From: Skeletonema tropicum | Taxonomy: Eukaryota; Bacillariophyta; Thalassiosirophyceae; Thalassiosirales; Thalassiosiraceae | Length of the DNA: 64,000 nucleotides | Reading direction: 5' to 3' | Assembly (NCBI GenBank): GCA_037178625.1 | Contig: CM074144.1 | Coordinates: 1,550,001-1,614,000 of the forward strand | In this document: positions 9,605-19,432 of the stretch, piece after piece | How the letters are laid out: each line of letters opens with the position of its first letter | Position numbering within the stretch: the first letter of the stretch is position 1 | Made by a program: the position numbers and the translations under genes | Notes under the pieces: model-generated | Seen by the model: only the letters and a program-made list of their open reading frames with translations | Database searches by the model: none | What the model was told of the DNA's origin: nothing

Positions 9605-9818
9605 TGTCGGTTGTACCATACATCCCATGACAAGGTTTATGGTTTATGTTCATGTTTATGTTCATGTTTCATGTTCATAACCAATGACAATCGATGGCTT
9701 TTGGTGGGACGAGCTTCGCTTTTCGCTTGGGACCGACGGTCGGTCACCCACGCACATAGGATCTTCAGACACCTGTCTGAGTCACTTGGCGACGGTCATC
9801 GAGCGTCCGCGTCTTTGA

Positions 9819-9850
9819 GTGCCATACGGCACTTCAGTGCCATACGGCAC
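9819..9850 (+). repeat. Two direct copies of a short hairpin GTGCCATACGGCAC
   Basis: GTGCCATACGGCAC occurs at 9819-9832 and 9837-9850; each copy is a 5-bp stem (GTGCC/GGCAC) around ATAC. The surrounding 9605-10070 interval has no supported gene. From about 9930 it becomes the promoter shared by the two fucosyltransferase-like genes. Confidence 0.75.
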
Positions 9851-10070
9851 ACGACCGGTTTAAATGACCCCTAAAAGATCCGGATGTGAGGCTTGGTCAT
9901 CAAAATATTCTGGTACTCAATAACGTCGTTCCAGTACCGGATAGAAGGATGACTCAATCTCCATCACTGATGGGTTTAAGTATGGTACTCTTTCACGACT
10001 TGGTGATTACTTAGGAGTCCATAAGATCTATATAACATCCTTCACCTTCATTCATAATATTATCATCATC

Positions 10071-11528
10071 ATGCCTTCATCATCTCCTCTCAGCCGTCGA
10101 GGCAATTCTGCGATTGCTATTGCCACCGCGATTGCGGTGTCATCCCTTCTACTGACATCCTTTACCTTGAACAGAGACGATCGGGGCTTTCTACGCACAC
10201 CTGCCGTCAATGAACAAACATATCGTCAACTGCAACTGATCGAAGTGGATAGCTCTATTGATCCAAAACCAAAATCGACCCAACGAGTCTCATCTCCATC
10301 TCTTCTTAGTCACAGACGCAGCCTTCCAAGTTTGAATTATTTATATCACCTCTTTCCAAGTTTGGCTACTCCCGTTCCGCAAGCGAATAAGTATCTATAT
10401 TATTTCAGCCACGACGGATTTTCTAATCAGCTGGTTGGTCTCGCACATGCCATTCAACTTGCTTACGAAACTAATCGCACCTTGATCTTGCCACCTATTC
10501 TCGAACACTTCGAGCGGAAGCGGGCGGAGGGTGTCAATGGGAGCTGCCTAATGCCAGAGGTTTATGATTATGCTGCGTTGGATGCAATGAAATGCTTGAA
10601 CAATGCTCATGATAGGCATGTGAGTTTCAAGGAGATTTTAGACTTATCGGAGTTGTCCAAATCCACTGGTGTTCGACTCGTTGATTTGCGTGACTTTCTC
10701 ACAAGCGAACCGACACTTGCAGAAGAGTACTTCTTTCAACAGCGGCAGCGGCAGTCACATCCGGAATCAATCGATCTTGATGGTGAATGTACTCTGGGTC
10801 AAACTAGATCGTATCCTGAAATGGTCGACCACTTCAACTCTATCTTCGACGACTACGATGTTGCACTGATACCTTCAGTATTTGCAAGCAAGATTTATAA
10901 CTCTCAATCAGAGACCTTCCTTGAAAATGTGATTTCATTTCAACTTTCATCTAAAATGATGGCACTTCAAAAGATTCTCTTTAACAACATTGGTAGCCCG
11001 TATGTCAGTGCACACGTAAGGTATGATGATTATTACCACGGTCGATGTTCAAGTGAGCCGAAGCGACTTCTTCTGGATTGGGTAAAACAAGAACAAGAGA
11101 GCCTATCTATGACCTTGCCTCGGGATCCTCGGGCTCAGGTAGAACAAGAACAAGAGAGCCTATCTATGACTATGCCTCGTACGGTGTACTTTGCAAGTAG
11201 TTCGCCTAGAGCAGTAGTATGTTATAAGCAATTCTTTGAAGGTGCTGGGTTACAAGTATTTACGTTGAGCGATTTGCTAGTGAAAGAAGATGTCTCCGAG
11301 ATGCTTTCTTCAATCAGAGTACCCAAACAAATCATGTACCCTATTCTCGATCAATTGTTGGTCTCTCTTGGCAACAGAGTTATACTCAAGTCCAGAATAC
11401 CACAATTCTCTACATTCCACATGATTATCCGGGTTAGGCACTCTTTAATGTTTCCTGATGAGCCACCGTCGCGGCAAGATGCATTTCAACCGCCACGATC
11501 GGGAGAAGACTTCTACTTTGGATTCTAA
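10071..11528 (+). CDS. O-fucosyltransferase-like type II membrane protein, copy 1
   Basis: A 485-residue protein. A single membrane anchor at about 12-33 (SAIAIATAIAVSSLLLTSFT) after a short basic N-terminus gives a type II Golgi/ER topology. The luminal part has GDP-fucose O-fucosyltransferase-like features: HDGFSNQLVGLAHAIQLAYE near 114-133 followed by NRTLILPP, the nucleotide-sugar-binding type motif AHVRYDD near 313-319, and a C-terminal FSTFHMIIRVRHSLMF near 443-458 resembling the usual S-x-F...R-x-R block. An internal 57-bp direct repeat encodes EQEQESLSM twice (about 343-372), present in both paralogues. Reaction and acceptor are inferred from family only; other GDP-sugar transferases with the same fold are possible. 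Confidence 0.75.
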   Translation: MPSSSPLSRRGNSAIAIATAIAVSSLLLTSFTLNRDDRGFLRTPAVNEQTYRQLQLIEVDSSIDPKPKSTQRVSSPSLLSHRRSLPSLNYLYHLFPSLATPVPQANKYLYYFSHDGFSNQLVGLAHAIQLAYETNRTLILPPILEHFERKRAEGVNGSCLMPEVYDYAALDAMKCLNNAHDRHVSFKEILDLSELSKSTGVRLVDLRDFLTSEPTLAEEYFFQQRQRQSHPESIDLDGECTLGQTRSYPEMVDHFNSIFDDYDVALIPSVFASKIYNSQSETFLENVISFQLSSKMMALQKILFNNIGSPYVSAHVRYDDYYHGRCSSEPKRLLLDWVKQEQESLSMTLPRDPRAQVEQEQESLSMTMPRTVYFASSSPRAVVCYKQFFEGAGLQVFTLSDLLVKEDVSEMLSSIRVPKQIMYPILDQLLVSLGNRVILKSRIPQFSTFHMIIRVRHSLMFPDEPPSRQDAFQPPRSGEDFYFGF

Positions 11529-11759
11529 TACCTGGACAGGCCTGAGAGATAAAGAGCCTACCAAGAAGAAGAAATGTAGAAAGATAGAATGTGTGTGCAT
11601 AGTGAGTTTGGAAGATGGAGAGAAGAGTCTCTCGTATGAACTAGCATGCGCGTTGAACAACTTGAATTTGTATGGAATATATAGATACGTAAAATAATTT
11701 CTGGATAGGATAGATAGACAGCTGCAGCGAGCTCACTCTCGGTTGCTAGTCTTTTTTTA

Positions 11760-13050
11760 GTTTTAGATTGAGTCTAATCTCTTTCTTTGATTTACTCTTC
11801 GGTATTGGTTTGCCTATCTTCGCTCTTCGTCCGCCTTGCTGCGAAAAGAGGAGAGAAGCAGAGGAGGAAAGTTCGAGGTTGCAGCATCTGCATCAATTCT
11901 ATCACAGAATGCAAAGAATCGTCACTATTCTGCTCGATTAGGAGATTAATGTATCTAATTCTGCCAAGAGTCTCCTGCTGGATTAAATGTAGGCAAGAGT
12001 CGATACAAGACCAGCTCTGTTCCATTTTTATATTTCGCCTGCAATTGGCTCGTAACATTCTCTGATCTATTGCAGCGAATGGAGACTCTTTTAGCTGACG
12101 AATCCTCAATGAATTGTACACTGCTGCACGTCAAGCGTTGAATAGTATGTGCATAGCTTTCTCCGCCCAAATAGTTGCATCGGTATGCAGCACACTCTTC
12201 ACCCTTCCCTGTCGTCACCAAGTCTCCAAATTAGCATAAATCTACTATTCACGTTTGTTAGGGTGTGTTCATAAAAGATGCTGCTTGTTGCGTGTGGATT
12301 ATGTGAGATGTGCCTGCTTCCGTACCATCCTGAAAGTGTGTTGATGCACATTACTTGCACAGCTGTTTGGATGCATCCATTGATGATTACGCCTTTTCTC
12401 GGCGGTGAGAGTCCCAGCTTCAATTGTAGATCTCGTTCTCCGCGACGCGATAGGTTTCGACATATTTTGATGTAGTAGATACATTTCGACTTGCAATTTA
12501 TTGCTGCTCAGTCGCATCGGTCACAAGATTTAACCATTGGAAATTGTTATTGTCGGCATAATCGACAGCAAGAGAGCGCCCGCCCATCGTGTCGAGTGTC
12601 GACAAAATCATGCGATAATAGGCTCGAACCGCCCATCAGATGATCATTCCACTCGTGACGCGTCGTTGCATTGTAGAGGCTCTTGATAAAACATGCACCG
12701 ATGAAAGAAATAGACGTATGTGGGCGGAAGGCCGCCGCCATCCGCCATCGTCTACAGGGGTAGTAGATGTTGTAGGTGACTGTTTCGATGATGGAGGGTG
12801 GAGCGAGTAGTGATTAGCGAGTAGCGAGTGTGGAGTCAAATAATAAGTAAGTGATGGAAACATCTATCCACTTTGGAGCAGCATACCGACCCTCGCTCGA
12901 GTGTCCGTCGAGTGCCTCAAAGTGTAGAGTGGTGAGATATCTAACTTCTTGTTCCTGATACTTACTTATTTTCGCACAATAGCTTGAATGTTGAGATGAC
13001 TTCCTGTTCCAGTACCACTTGGCGGACAACGCGTCTGAAGTCTTTTTCAG
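11760..13050. other. Spacer between the duplicated glycosyltransferase-like genes
   Basis: About 1.3 kb, unlike either flank. Short open frames on both strands have no recognisable features or plausible codon pattern. I see no RNA gene or transposon ends inside it apart from the inverted repeat at its right edge (13051-13152). Confidence 0.6.
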
Positions 13051-13152
13051 ATGCCGCTTACTATGGAGTCATTCACTAACACTATGTGGGTCACACCCAC
13101 ATAACACCCACTTCTTAATGAGTGTTGTGAATGACTCCATTGTAAGCGACAT
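13051..13152. repeat. Inverted repeat able to form a long hairpin
   Basis: The left arm (13051-13082, ATGCCGCTTACTATGGAGTC...) and the right arm (13121-13152, ...GACTCCATTGTAAGCGACAT) are reverse complements with a few mismatches. A smaller inverted repeat (GTGGGT/ACCCAC, 13086-13100) sits in the loop. It lies at the left edge of the second duplication unit and may be a small foldback element marking the breakpoint. Confidence 0.7.
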
Positions 13153-13321
13153 CTATATACTTTTAATACATCAATACCTCGTTCCAGTACCGGATAGAAG
13201 GATGACTCAATCTCCATCACTGATGGGTTTAAGTATGGTACTCTTTCACGACTTGGTGATTACTTTGGAGTCCATAAGATCTATAACATCCTTCACCTTC
13301 ATTCATAATATTATCATCATC

Positions 13322-14791
13322 ATGCCTTCATCATCTCCTCTCAGCCGTCGGGGCAATTCTGCGATTGCTATTGCCACCGCGATTGCGGTGTCATCCCTTC
13401 TACTGACATCCTTTACCTTGAACAGAGACGATCGGGGCTTTCTACGCACACCTGCCGTCAATGAACAAACATATCGTCAACTGCAACTGATCGAAGTGGA
13501 TAGCTCTATTGATCCAAAACCAAAATCGATCCAACGAGTCTCATCACCACCTCCATCTCTTCTTTCTCAGAGTCGCAACTTTCCAAGTTTGAATTATTTA
13601 TATCACCTCTTTCCAAGTTTGGCTCCTCCCGTTCCGCAAGCGAATAAGTATCTATATTATTTCAGCCACGATGGATTTTCTGATCAGCTGGTTGGTCTCG
13701 CACATGCCATTCAACTTGCTTACGAAACTAATCGCATCTTGATCTTGCCACCTATTCTCGAACACTTCGAGCGGAAGCGGGCGGAGGGTGTCAATGGGAG
13801 CTGCCTAATGCCTGGAGTTTATCGGTATGCTGCGTTGGATGCAATGAAATGCAAAGCACATAGTGGTCATGTGAGTTTCAAGGAGATTTTAGACTTATCG
13901 GAGTTGTCCAAATCCACTGGTGTTCGACTCGTTGATTTGTGTGACTTTGTCACAAGCGAACCGACACTTGCAGAAGAGTACTTCTTTCAACAACGGGGTC
14001 GGCAGCGGCAGTCACATCCAAGAATGATCGATCTTGATGGTGAATGTACTCTGGGTCAAACTAGATCGTATCCTGAAATGGTCGACCACTTCAACTCTAT
14101 CTTCGACGACTACGATGTTGCACTGATACCTTCAGTATTTGCAAGCAAGATTTATAACTCTCAATCAGAGACCTTCCTTGAAAATGTGATTTCATTTCAA
14201 CTTTCATCTAAAATGATGGCACTTCAAAAGATTCTCCTCAACCACATTGGTAGCCCGTATGTCAGTGCACACGTAAGGTATGAAGATCGTTACAGTTACT
14301 ACGGTGGATGTATAAGTGAGCCGAAGCGATATCTTTTAGATTGGGTAAAACAAGAACAAGAGAGCCTATCTATGACCTTGCCTCGGGATCCTCGGGCTCA
14401 GGTAGAACAAGAACAAGAGAGCCTATCTATGACTATGCCTCGTACGGTGTATTTTGCAAGTAGTTTGCAGAGTGTAGTAGGATGTTATAAGCAATTCTTT
14501 GAAGGTGCTGGGTTACAAGTATTTACGTTGAGCGATTTGCTAGTGAAAGAAGATGTCTCCGAGATGCTTTCTTCAATCAGAGTACCCCAAGAAATCATGT
14601 ACCCTATTCTCGATCAATTGTTGGTCTCTCTTGGCAACAGAGTTGTACTCAAGTCCAAAGTGCCGCAGTTCTCTACATTCCACATGATTATCCGGGTGAG
14701 GCACTCTTTAATGTTTCCTGACGAGCCACCACCGCGGCAAAATTCAATGCGAAAGCCACGATCGGGAGAAAACTTCTATTTTGGATTCTAA
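13322..14791 (+). CDS. O-fucosyltransferase-like type II membrane protein, copy 2
   Basis: A 489-residue paralogue of the gene at 10071. The start is chosen at 13322 because the shared sequence MPSSSPLSRRGN and its upstream context match copy 1; the frame is open further upstream, but that part is non-homologous. Membrane anchor, SDQLVGLAHAIQLAYE, AHVRYED and the C-terminal STFHMIIRVRH block are conserved, as is the internal EQEQESLSM repeat. Differences cluster between residues 160 and 240 and around 325-340 (for example YSYYGGCISEP versus YHGRCSSEP), where an acceptor might be recognised. Both copies are fully open, so both may be expressed from near-identical promoters. Confidence 0.75.
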   Translation: MPSSSPLSRRGNSAIAIATAIAVSSLLLTSFTLNRDDRGFLRTPAVNEQTYRQLQLIEVDSSIDPKPKSIQRVSSPPPSLLSQSRNFPSLNYLYHLFPSLAPPVPQANKYLYYFSHDGFSDQLVGLAHAIQLAYETNRILILPPILEHFERKRAEGVNGSCLMPGVYRYAALDAMKCKAHSGHVSFKEILDLSELSKSTGVRLVDLCDFVTSEPTLAEEYFFQQRGRQRQSHPRMIDLDGECTLGQTRSYPEMVDHFNSIFDDYDVALIPSVFASKIYNSQSETFLENVISFQLSSKMMALQKILLNHIGSPYVSAHVRYEDRYSYYGGCISEPKRYLLDWVKQEQESLSMTLPRDPRAQVEQEQESLSMTMPRTVYFASSLQSVVGCYKQFFEGAGLQVFTLSDLLVKEDVSEMLSSIRVPQEIMYPILDQLLVSLGNRVVLKSKVPQFSTFHMIIRVRHSLMFPDEPPPRQNSMRKPRSGENFYFGF

Positions 14792-15289
14792 TACCTGGAC
14801 AGGCCTGATGGGTGAAGAGCCTACCATGAAGAAGAAATGTAGAAAGATAGTATGTGTGTGCATAGTGAGTTTGGAGAAGACGAGATGGAGATGGAGAGAA
14901 GAGTCACTCGTATGAATACATATGTGCGTCGAACATCGTGGAGTTATGGAATATTTACATACACCTAAAATTACTTCTGGATAGGATAGATAGACAGCTG
15001 CAGCGAGCGTACTCTCGGTGCTAGTCTTTTTTTAGATTGAGTCCTGAACCTGTTCCGCAAGGAGAGATGTGGCACCCTCTAATTAAAATACCCGACGGCA
15101 CGCCTTTATCCACCGAAGTTTTGCGATGATGAGCCTGGAGCATCAACAGGTGTTGCAAAAGTCTACCGAAGGATATCTATTCGGTCTCCCCTTTTATGCC
15201 TCTCGTGCACCTGCTCTGCATGACATTTCCTAGTTCATGCGCAAACAATGAGTTGACTTTGCGGGATACGGCAGTACGTCGTTATCTTA

Positions 15290-15580
15290 GAGAGGGTTCG
15301 ATAGGTCCTCACCCAAACCAGCCCACCAGAAATTCTACGGCCACTCCCGATCCCACACAGCACCCACCCCCAAGATCTACGTCGGGCCTTATCTGCACCA
15401 AGGCATTCGCATCCAAATCCGTCGACCAATTCGTACCCAGCAGGCCCCACAGGCGTCATCGGGACCAACCCGAGTCCCTCTAGGTTTAAGTTCTCCTTTC
15501 TCTACTGACACTGGCGTCTCTCTAGAGAGAGAGAGAAAGAGAAAGAGAGTAGTAAGTAACTATATAATAATCTATGTTCG
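15290..15580 (+). mobile_element. 3' terminal fragment of a non-LTR retroelement
   Basis: The stretch from GGTCCTCACCCAAACCAG through the segments GTCGACCAATTC and CCAGCAGGC to AATAATCTATGTTC matches the end of the larger reverse-transcriptase remnant at 31149-33575. One frame reads KPAHQKFYGHSRSH...YLHQGIRIQIRRPIRTQQAP, plausible as the C-terminus of that element. No coding domain survives. It ends beside a (TC)n-TAGA-(GA)n palindrome at 15517-15545. Confidence 0.6.
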
Positions 15581-15686
15581 ATGTATCTATGTATTTATCT
15601 ACTTTCGTACTTTTTAAAATCCCGACAACACGAAGCAACAAGAGTCATTGCCATCGCATTGTCACCTTCTTCTGCCATCGAACAAA

Positions 15687-16061
15687 ATGGAAACAGAAAC
15701 CGCCTCCTTCGCCATCGACGACATCGAAACAGTCATCAAATCATCCATCGGCTCCGTCCTAACCGACACACAATACAATCCCACCAAAATCAACGATCAA
15801 ATCAACTCCATCATCTCCGCCACCCTCAAGGGGCTACAATCCCTCCGTCGTCCCTACAAATACACCACGACTGCGATATTGATGCAGAAGAATGGTGCGG
15901 GATTGGTGAGTGCTGCTTCTACGTATTGGGATGCGGAGAGGGATGGGTTGTGTAAGGTCATGTGGGAGAATCAGACGATGCATTGTGTTGTTACTGTGTT
16001 TGGAACGTGTGTGAATGTGGATGAAGAGGAAAAGGAGGATGCCGCTAAGAAGGAGGAGTGA
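15687..16061 (+). CDS. DYNLT1: Dynein light chain, Tctex-1 type
   Basis: A 124-residue protein, the usual size of the family. The start METETASFAIDDIE at 15687 aligns with the family N-terminus; an upstream in-frame ATG at 15648 would add 13 non-conserved residues. The core has the Tctex-1 signature: YKYTTTAILMQKNGAGLVSA near 73-92, then STYWDAERDGLCKVMWENQT and a last beta strand CVVTVFGTCV. A short acidic/lysine tail is extra. It would bind dynein intermediate chain and cargo, in cytoplasmic or axonemal dynein; in diatoms only centric species make flagellate gametes. It converges on DUS2, the stop codons being about 95 bp apart. Confidence 0.93.
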   Translation: METETASFAIDDIETVIKSSIGSVLTDTQYNPTKINDQINSIISATLKGLQSLRRPYKYTTTAILMQKNGAGLVSAASTYWDAERDGLCKVMWENQTMHCVVTVFGTCVNVDEEEKEDAAKKEE

Positions 16062-16156
16062 GGATTCGTATGAAATTATATTCCTAAGTTGAACCTTGGG
16101 CGCCGCGCTTTGATGTCTGTCGGTGCATTATCATCGTCTTTGATCGTATCCTAAAG

Positions 16157-17815
16157 TTAAATCTTGGGCCGCTTTGACGTCGGTGTATCATCATCATCAT
16201 CATCGTCTTTCTTCTCTTCGGACATCTTCTTGGATAAAGATAATTGATCATTCAATGCATCACTCCGCTCTTTACGAAATCTGTCATGGTCTAAAAAGTA
16301 TCGATCGTCATAATTGTGTAAATCTCCTTGTGCTTCCACTCCTGCCGCTGACGACTTTGACGATGGCATTGGTATCGTCCACTTGCAATCCCACACCTTG
16401 ATCAAGTCATTCAAATTCCTACACTTACAAACGGATTGTATATTCTGTCCACCTTCATATTCCATATTCAAGAATGGCACTCTGGTCGTTGGAGCTCGTC
16501 GTGCATTCATCATTTCACAGACTACGTATTTGGCATTCTTGGAATGTGCTCTGTATCTGACACAGTGAGCAATGTACTCTTGAATAATGGACGTTCGTGA
16601 ATGGAGTAGTGGTGAATTGTATCCGTAATATCCAGAATGATTGGTTTGTTGAAATTGCGATATTGGTATTTCTTCTCCACCTGCTGCTGCCGTTCCAGCA
16701 CCATCATCATCGCCACTCTCCTTCTTCTTCTTCTCTCCTTCGTCCTCCTCCTCCTTGCCCCGATGAAACAAACTAATATTATACAACGCCGGTCTCGCCA
16801 ACATAATCCCATCACACCCAGTCCTCAATTTCATCTCCCGAATATCCTCCCTCGTATACAAATCACCATTAATAACAATCGGTACATTAGTCACATCACC
16901 ACACATCTTCAACTCCCTCACAACCTCAATCAAGGTCCCCCACCGTGCCATACTATGACTTTCATCTCCACGTATCCGTCCATGAATTGCAATCGCATTC
17001 GCTCCCGCCTTTACTAAATTCCTCACAAAGTCCACAGTTGGTTTTGGATTATTTTCATCCAGCAAACGGATCTTGGCACTTACTGGTTTATTACAATGGA
17101 TATTCCTCCTCAATGTTTGTAGGATATCACAAGCACGTTTCATATCACCTAATAATGCCGAACCCATCCCACCACTCACACTAAACTTTTTGGGACAGCC
17201 CATATTCACATCTAACCCATCCACATCATTCACAACAGTTAATGCTGCCTCCAATGCCAAATTTGGTTCACCCGTCCCCATTTGATAGATCAATTTATGC
17301 GTTTCGACAAGTGGATCAATCCGTAACAATACCGCACCATTCTTGGCATCGGGATTATCTACATCATTCTCAAGACGTCGTTGTACCTTGGCCGAATAGG
17401 TATGTTTCGGCACACGATAATCAATGGTACCCAATTCGTCATTGATGATCCGTTCGGTGGGTGCAGTGATGGATCGATCGACCAATTCTTCCGTGTAGAC
17501 GAGTGATGCCCCGTGAGATAAGGCGAGTGTACGAAGGGGGGTGGTGGAGGCACGGACCATTGGGGCGAGGATCTCGGAGTTTTGGAAGAGGTGATTGGCT
17601 ATTTCTTGGGGGGTTAGGTCTGCGGTGTTGTTGGTTTGGAAGAAGGGATCAGTGGAGGAGGAGGGGGGCGGGAGATGGGGTGGATTTTGGAGAGAGTGGG
17701 GTGTTTGTGAGTCTTTGAGGAGAGTGATGTGTGAATCATTGTTGTCATCGTTGTTATTATTATGGTCGCCTCCTCTTGCTGTTGCTGCTTCGGTAAGTGA
17801 TGGTGCCGTCGTCAT
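16157..17815 (-). CDS. DUS2: tRNA-dihydrouridine synthase, Dus2 type
   Basis: A 552-residue flavoenzyme that reduces uridine 20 in the tRNA D-loop using FMN and NAD(P)H. Residues 1-70 are low-complexity. The TIM-barrel domain begins at about 80 (EILAPMVRASTTPLRTLALS) and contains the catalytic cysteine at about 207 in DVNMGCPKKFSVSGGMGSAL, the FMN/substrate residues KIRLL (249), IHGR (277-280) and NGD (316-318), and the phosphate-binding GCDGIMLARPAL (333-344). This pattern fits eukaryotic Dus2 rather than Dus1, Dus3 or Dus4. An acidic Lys/Glu/Asp insertion (about 353-385) and a polar tail with a run of aspartates (DDDDDDD) are extra. No double-stranded RNA-binding domain is visible. A G-box palindrome lies about 110 bp upstream. 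Confidence 0.93.
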   Translation of the reverse strand: MTTAPSLTEAATARGGDHNNNNDDNNDSHITLLKDSQTPHSLQNPPHLPPPSSSTDPFFQTNNTADLTPQEIANHLFQNSEILAPMVRASTTPLRTLALSHGASLVYTEELVDRSITAPTERIINDELGTIDYRVPKHTYSAKVQRRLENDVDNPDAKNGAVLLRIDPLVETHKLIYQMGTGEPNLALEAALTVVNDVDGLDVNMGCPKKFSVSGGMGSALLGDMKRACDILQTLRRNIHCNKPVSAKIRLLDENNPKPTVDFVRNLVKAGANAIAIHGRIRGDESHSMARWGTLIEVVRELKMCGDVTNVPIVINGDLYTREDIREMKLRTGCDGIMLARPALYNISLFHRGKEEEDEGEKKKKESGDDDGAGTAAAGGEEIPISQFQQTNHSGYYGYNSPLLHSRTSIIQEYIAHCVRYRAHSKNAKYVVCEMMNARRAPTTRVPFLNMEYEGGQNIQSVCKCRNLNDLIKVWDCKWTIPMPSSKSSAAGVEAQGDLHNYDDRYFLDHDRFRKERSDALNDQLSLSKKMSEEKKDDDDDDDTPTSKRPKI

Positions 17816-17921
17816 GGTTGCTTGGTTGCAAATGAATGGACGTCATGGAGCTTTTATGAGATTGAGATATGTACAATAGTTTTGAGATTTGTGGTGAGTG
17901 GGCGGGGTGGTGACGGATTTC

Positions 17922-17933
17922 AGACACGTGTCT
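17922..17933. promoter_or_regulatory. G-box palindrome AGACACGTGTCT upstream of DUS2
   Basis: The same 12-bp palindrome as at 5957-5968, about 110 bp upstream of the DUS2 start. Shared use in promoters of unrelated genes suggests a common bZIP/bHLH regulator; this is inference from motif identity. Confidence 0.35.
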
Positions 17934-18099
17934 TCCTGATTCAAAATAACACGATGTAGTTTTAGCTGAAATGTGAAATGGCCATTTTTTTATCTCGTCT
18001 TCTGTCTGCGGTGGCAGAGGTTGAGTGAGGACTCTCACTCTCACCTGTCGAGAGGCAGTTGAGAGTAGGAGGGAGGAGGAACATACCATCACCTAGCAC

Positions 18100-18790
18100 A
18101 GGTGACAAGAGGAGTGCGGACTTGCCACTGAACTAGAGATACCTAGACTGCACTCCTCTTATTACCTAAAATGGGCAAGTTCAGATCCAGCTTGCCCAGT
18201 AAACAGCTCCTGAATACCATCCTAAACTAATAACTTATTTATCTTTTTTAAAAAAAAAAAAAAAAAAAATCAAGGGAATGAGTGTCGTTTTGAAAAGCTC
18301 TCATCAAACTCTATCATCGATTAGGTGTATAACTATAGCCTCAAAGAAAGCCATTGAGGATGACAACAAAATCAATATCAATGTTTTACTCTCTGGAACT
18401 GGAAGGGATGACAATAGCACTGCATCTACGAAAAGTGAAGAAGAGGTTGCGTCCAAGCGCAAAGCAGAAGACGTCAGACTTTGAATCAATGACTGTAGTT
18501 GAGCTTCAACAGCAGAGTTCTGAAATCTTTCGGCGAGCTGAGTTAAATCCAGGGTGTATTATTTGAGGTACGATAGTTTCGCATCAATCAAGCATGATCA
18601 AGGTGAAATGAAAAAGACTCAAGGAGACTGGAAGAACCGTGACCGTGTCAAAATATTTAGCCTTTTTGAGCCTTAAGTAAGTATCCTGCTCCTGAATTTG
18701 CGACCAACTTCCCTACAGGTATTTGTCCCATCTAAAAATGCGAAATCTGGATGAGAACCCACAACGACCAATGACTGCTTAACCCAACGA
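18100..18790. other. Intergenic spacer with homopolymer and MITE-like relic
   Basis: No gene that I can support. It contains an inverted pair AAGAGGAGTGC/GCACTCCTCTT (about 18108-18150), a 20-bp or so adenine run at about 18250-18269, and at about 18511-18562 a degenerate copy of a motif (GTTCTGAAATC, GCTGAGT, AATCCAGGGTG) also found at 20540-20600 and inside the MITE at 57275-57837. Confidence 0.55.
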
Positions 18791-18915
18791 CCAACGACTG
18801 CAAGCAGAGTCAAGCTCTCTCTCACTCACTCTCTCTCTAGCTAGAGATAGAGAGAGAGAGAGAAGTGTAACGATTGAATTGGATAGGGTTAACGTTAACA
18901 CTTAGGAGTACTCCA

Positions 18916-18950
18916 GATCGCCAGGTTAGGTGTCGGCGATGTGGTGTGTT
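18916..18950. promoter_or_regulatory. Conserved hairpin ATCGCC...GGCGAT upstream of the unknown gene family
   Basis: A 6-bp stem ATCGCC/GGCGAT with a loop AGGTGTC or AGGTTAGGTGTC, followed by GTGGTGTGTTTT and a downstream block (GTCAAATCTGACTGACA). Equivalent copies are at 20743-20775, 35720-35740 and 35881-35910, with a partial one near 19064. All precede the starts of the three paralogues by about 0.4-0.6 kb. It could be a regulatory element or a transposon remnant. Confidence 0.4.
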
Positions 18951-19432
18951 TTGCGAAAGGTGTCAAATCTGACTGACAAGAAAATACTGAATTCCTACAA
19001 AATTGTGTCCCTAATCTCTGCATATGTACTTATTTCACGACCAGGCAAGAGACCTGGCCTGGCGATGTGGTGTGTTTTTAGGTGTAAAATCTGTCTGACA
19101 TGAAAATGACATGAAAATAACAACTGACGTCATTTTGACTTACATTAGGTGCCATACTTTGTAAAAGTAAAACCCGGAAAGTTAGTTGAAGGGAAAGTTG
19201 AAACATCAACAGCTTGTCGGTTCCCTTGCTGGTAGAGGAATATTTTTGTCAGATTCCTTGAGCTGGTAGACAGATGAGTGCTTGTTGGATTCCTTCAGCT
19301 GGTAGATGAACAGTACATAAATGCTACAGCTGCATAAGCATAAACAGTTGCAGTAGAAAACTGATCAAAACTATTTCACTTCCACCTCTTCCAATATCAA
19401 CATAGGTACTACCTCAATTATCAATCAATACG

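Larger units (their letters stand above)
9930..15035 (+). repeat. Head-to-tail duplication carrying two glycosyltransferase-like genes
   Basis: About 9930-11757 and 13177-15035 are near-identical through promoter (GTTCCAGTACCGGATAGAAG), coding region and 3' flank (TACCTGGACAGGCCTGA, and the shared end near CTAGTCTTTTTTTA). They are separated by about 1.4 kb of unshared sequence (11760-13160) with no gene I can support. Confidence 0.9.

Noticed and set aside
13019..13321. N-terminal extension of fucosyltransferase-like copy 2
   Set aside because: The upstream in-frame codons are not shared with copy 1 and cover the duplicated promoter and a hairpin.
18278..18566. Short overlapping open frames as a small gene
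   Set aside because: No domain, poor codon pattern, and overlap with a repeat motif shared with other loci.
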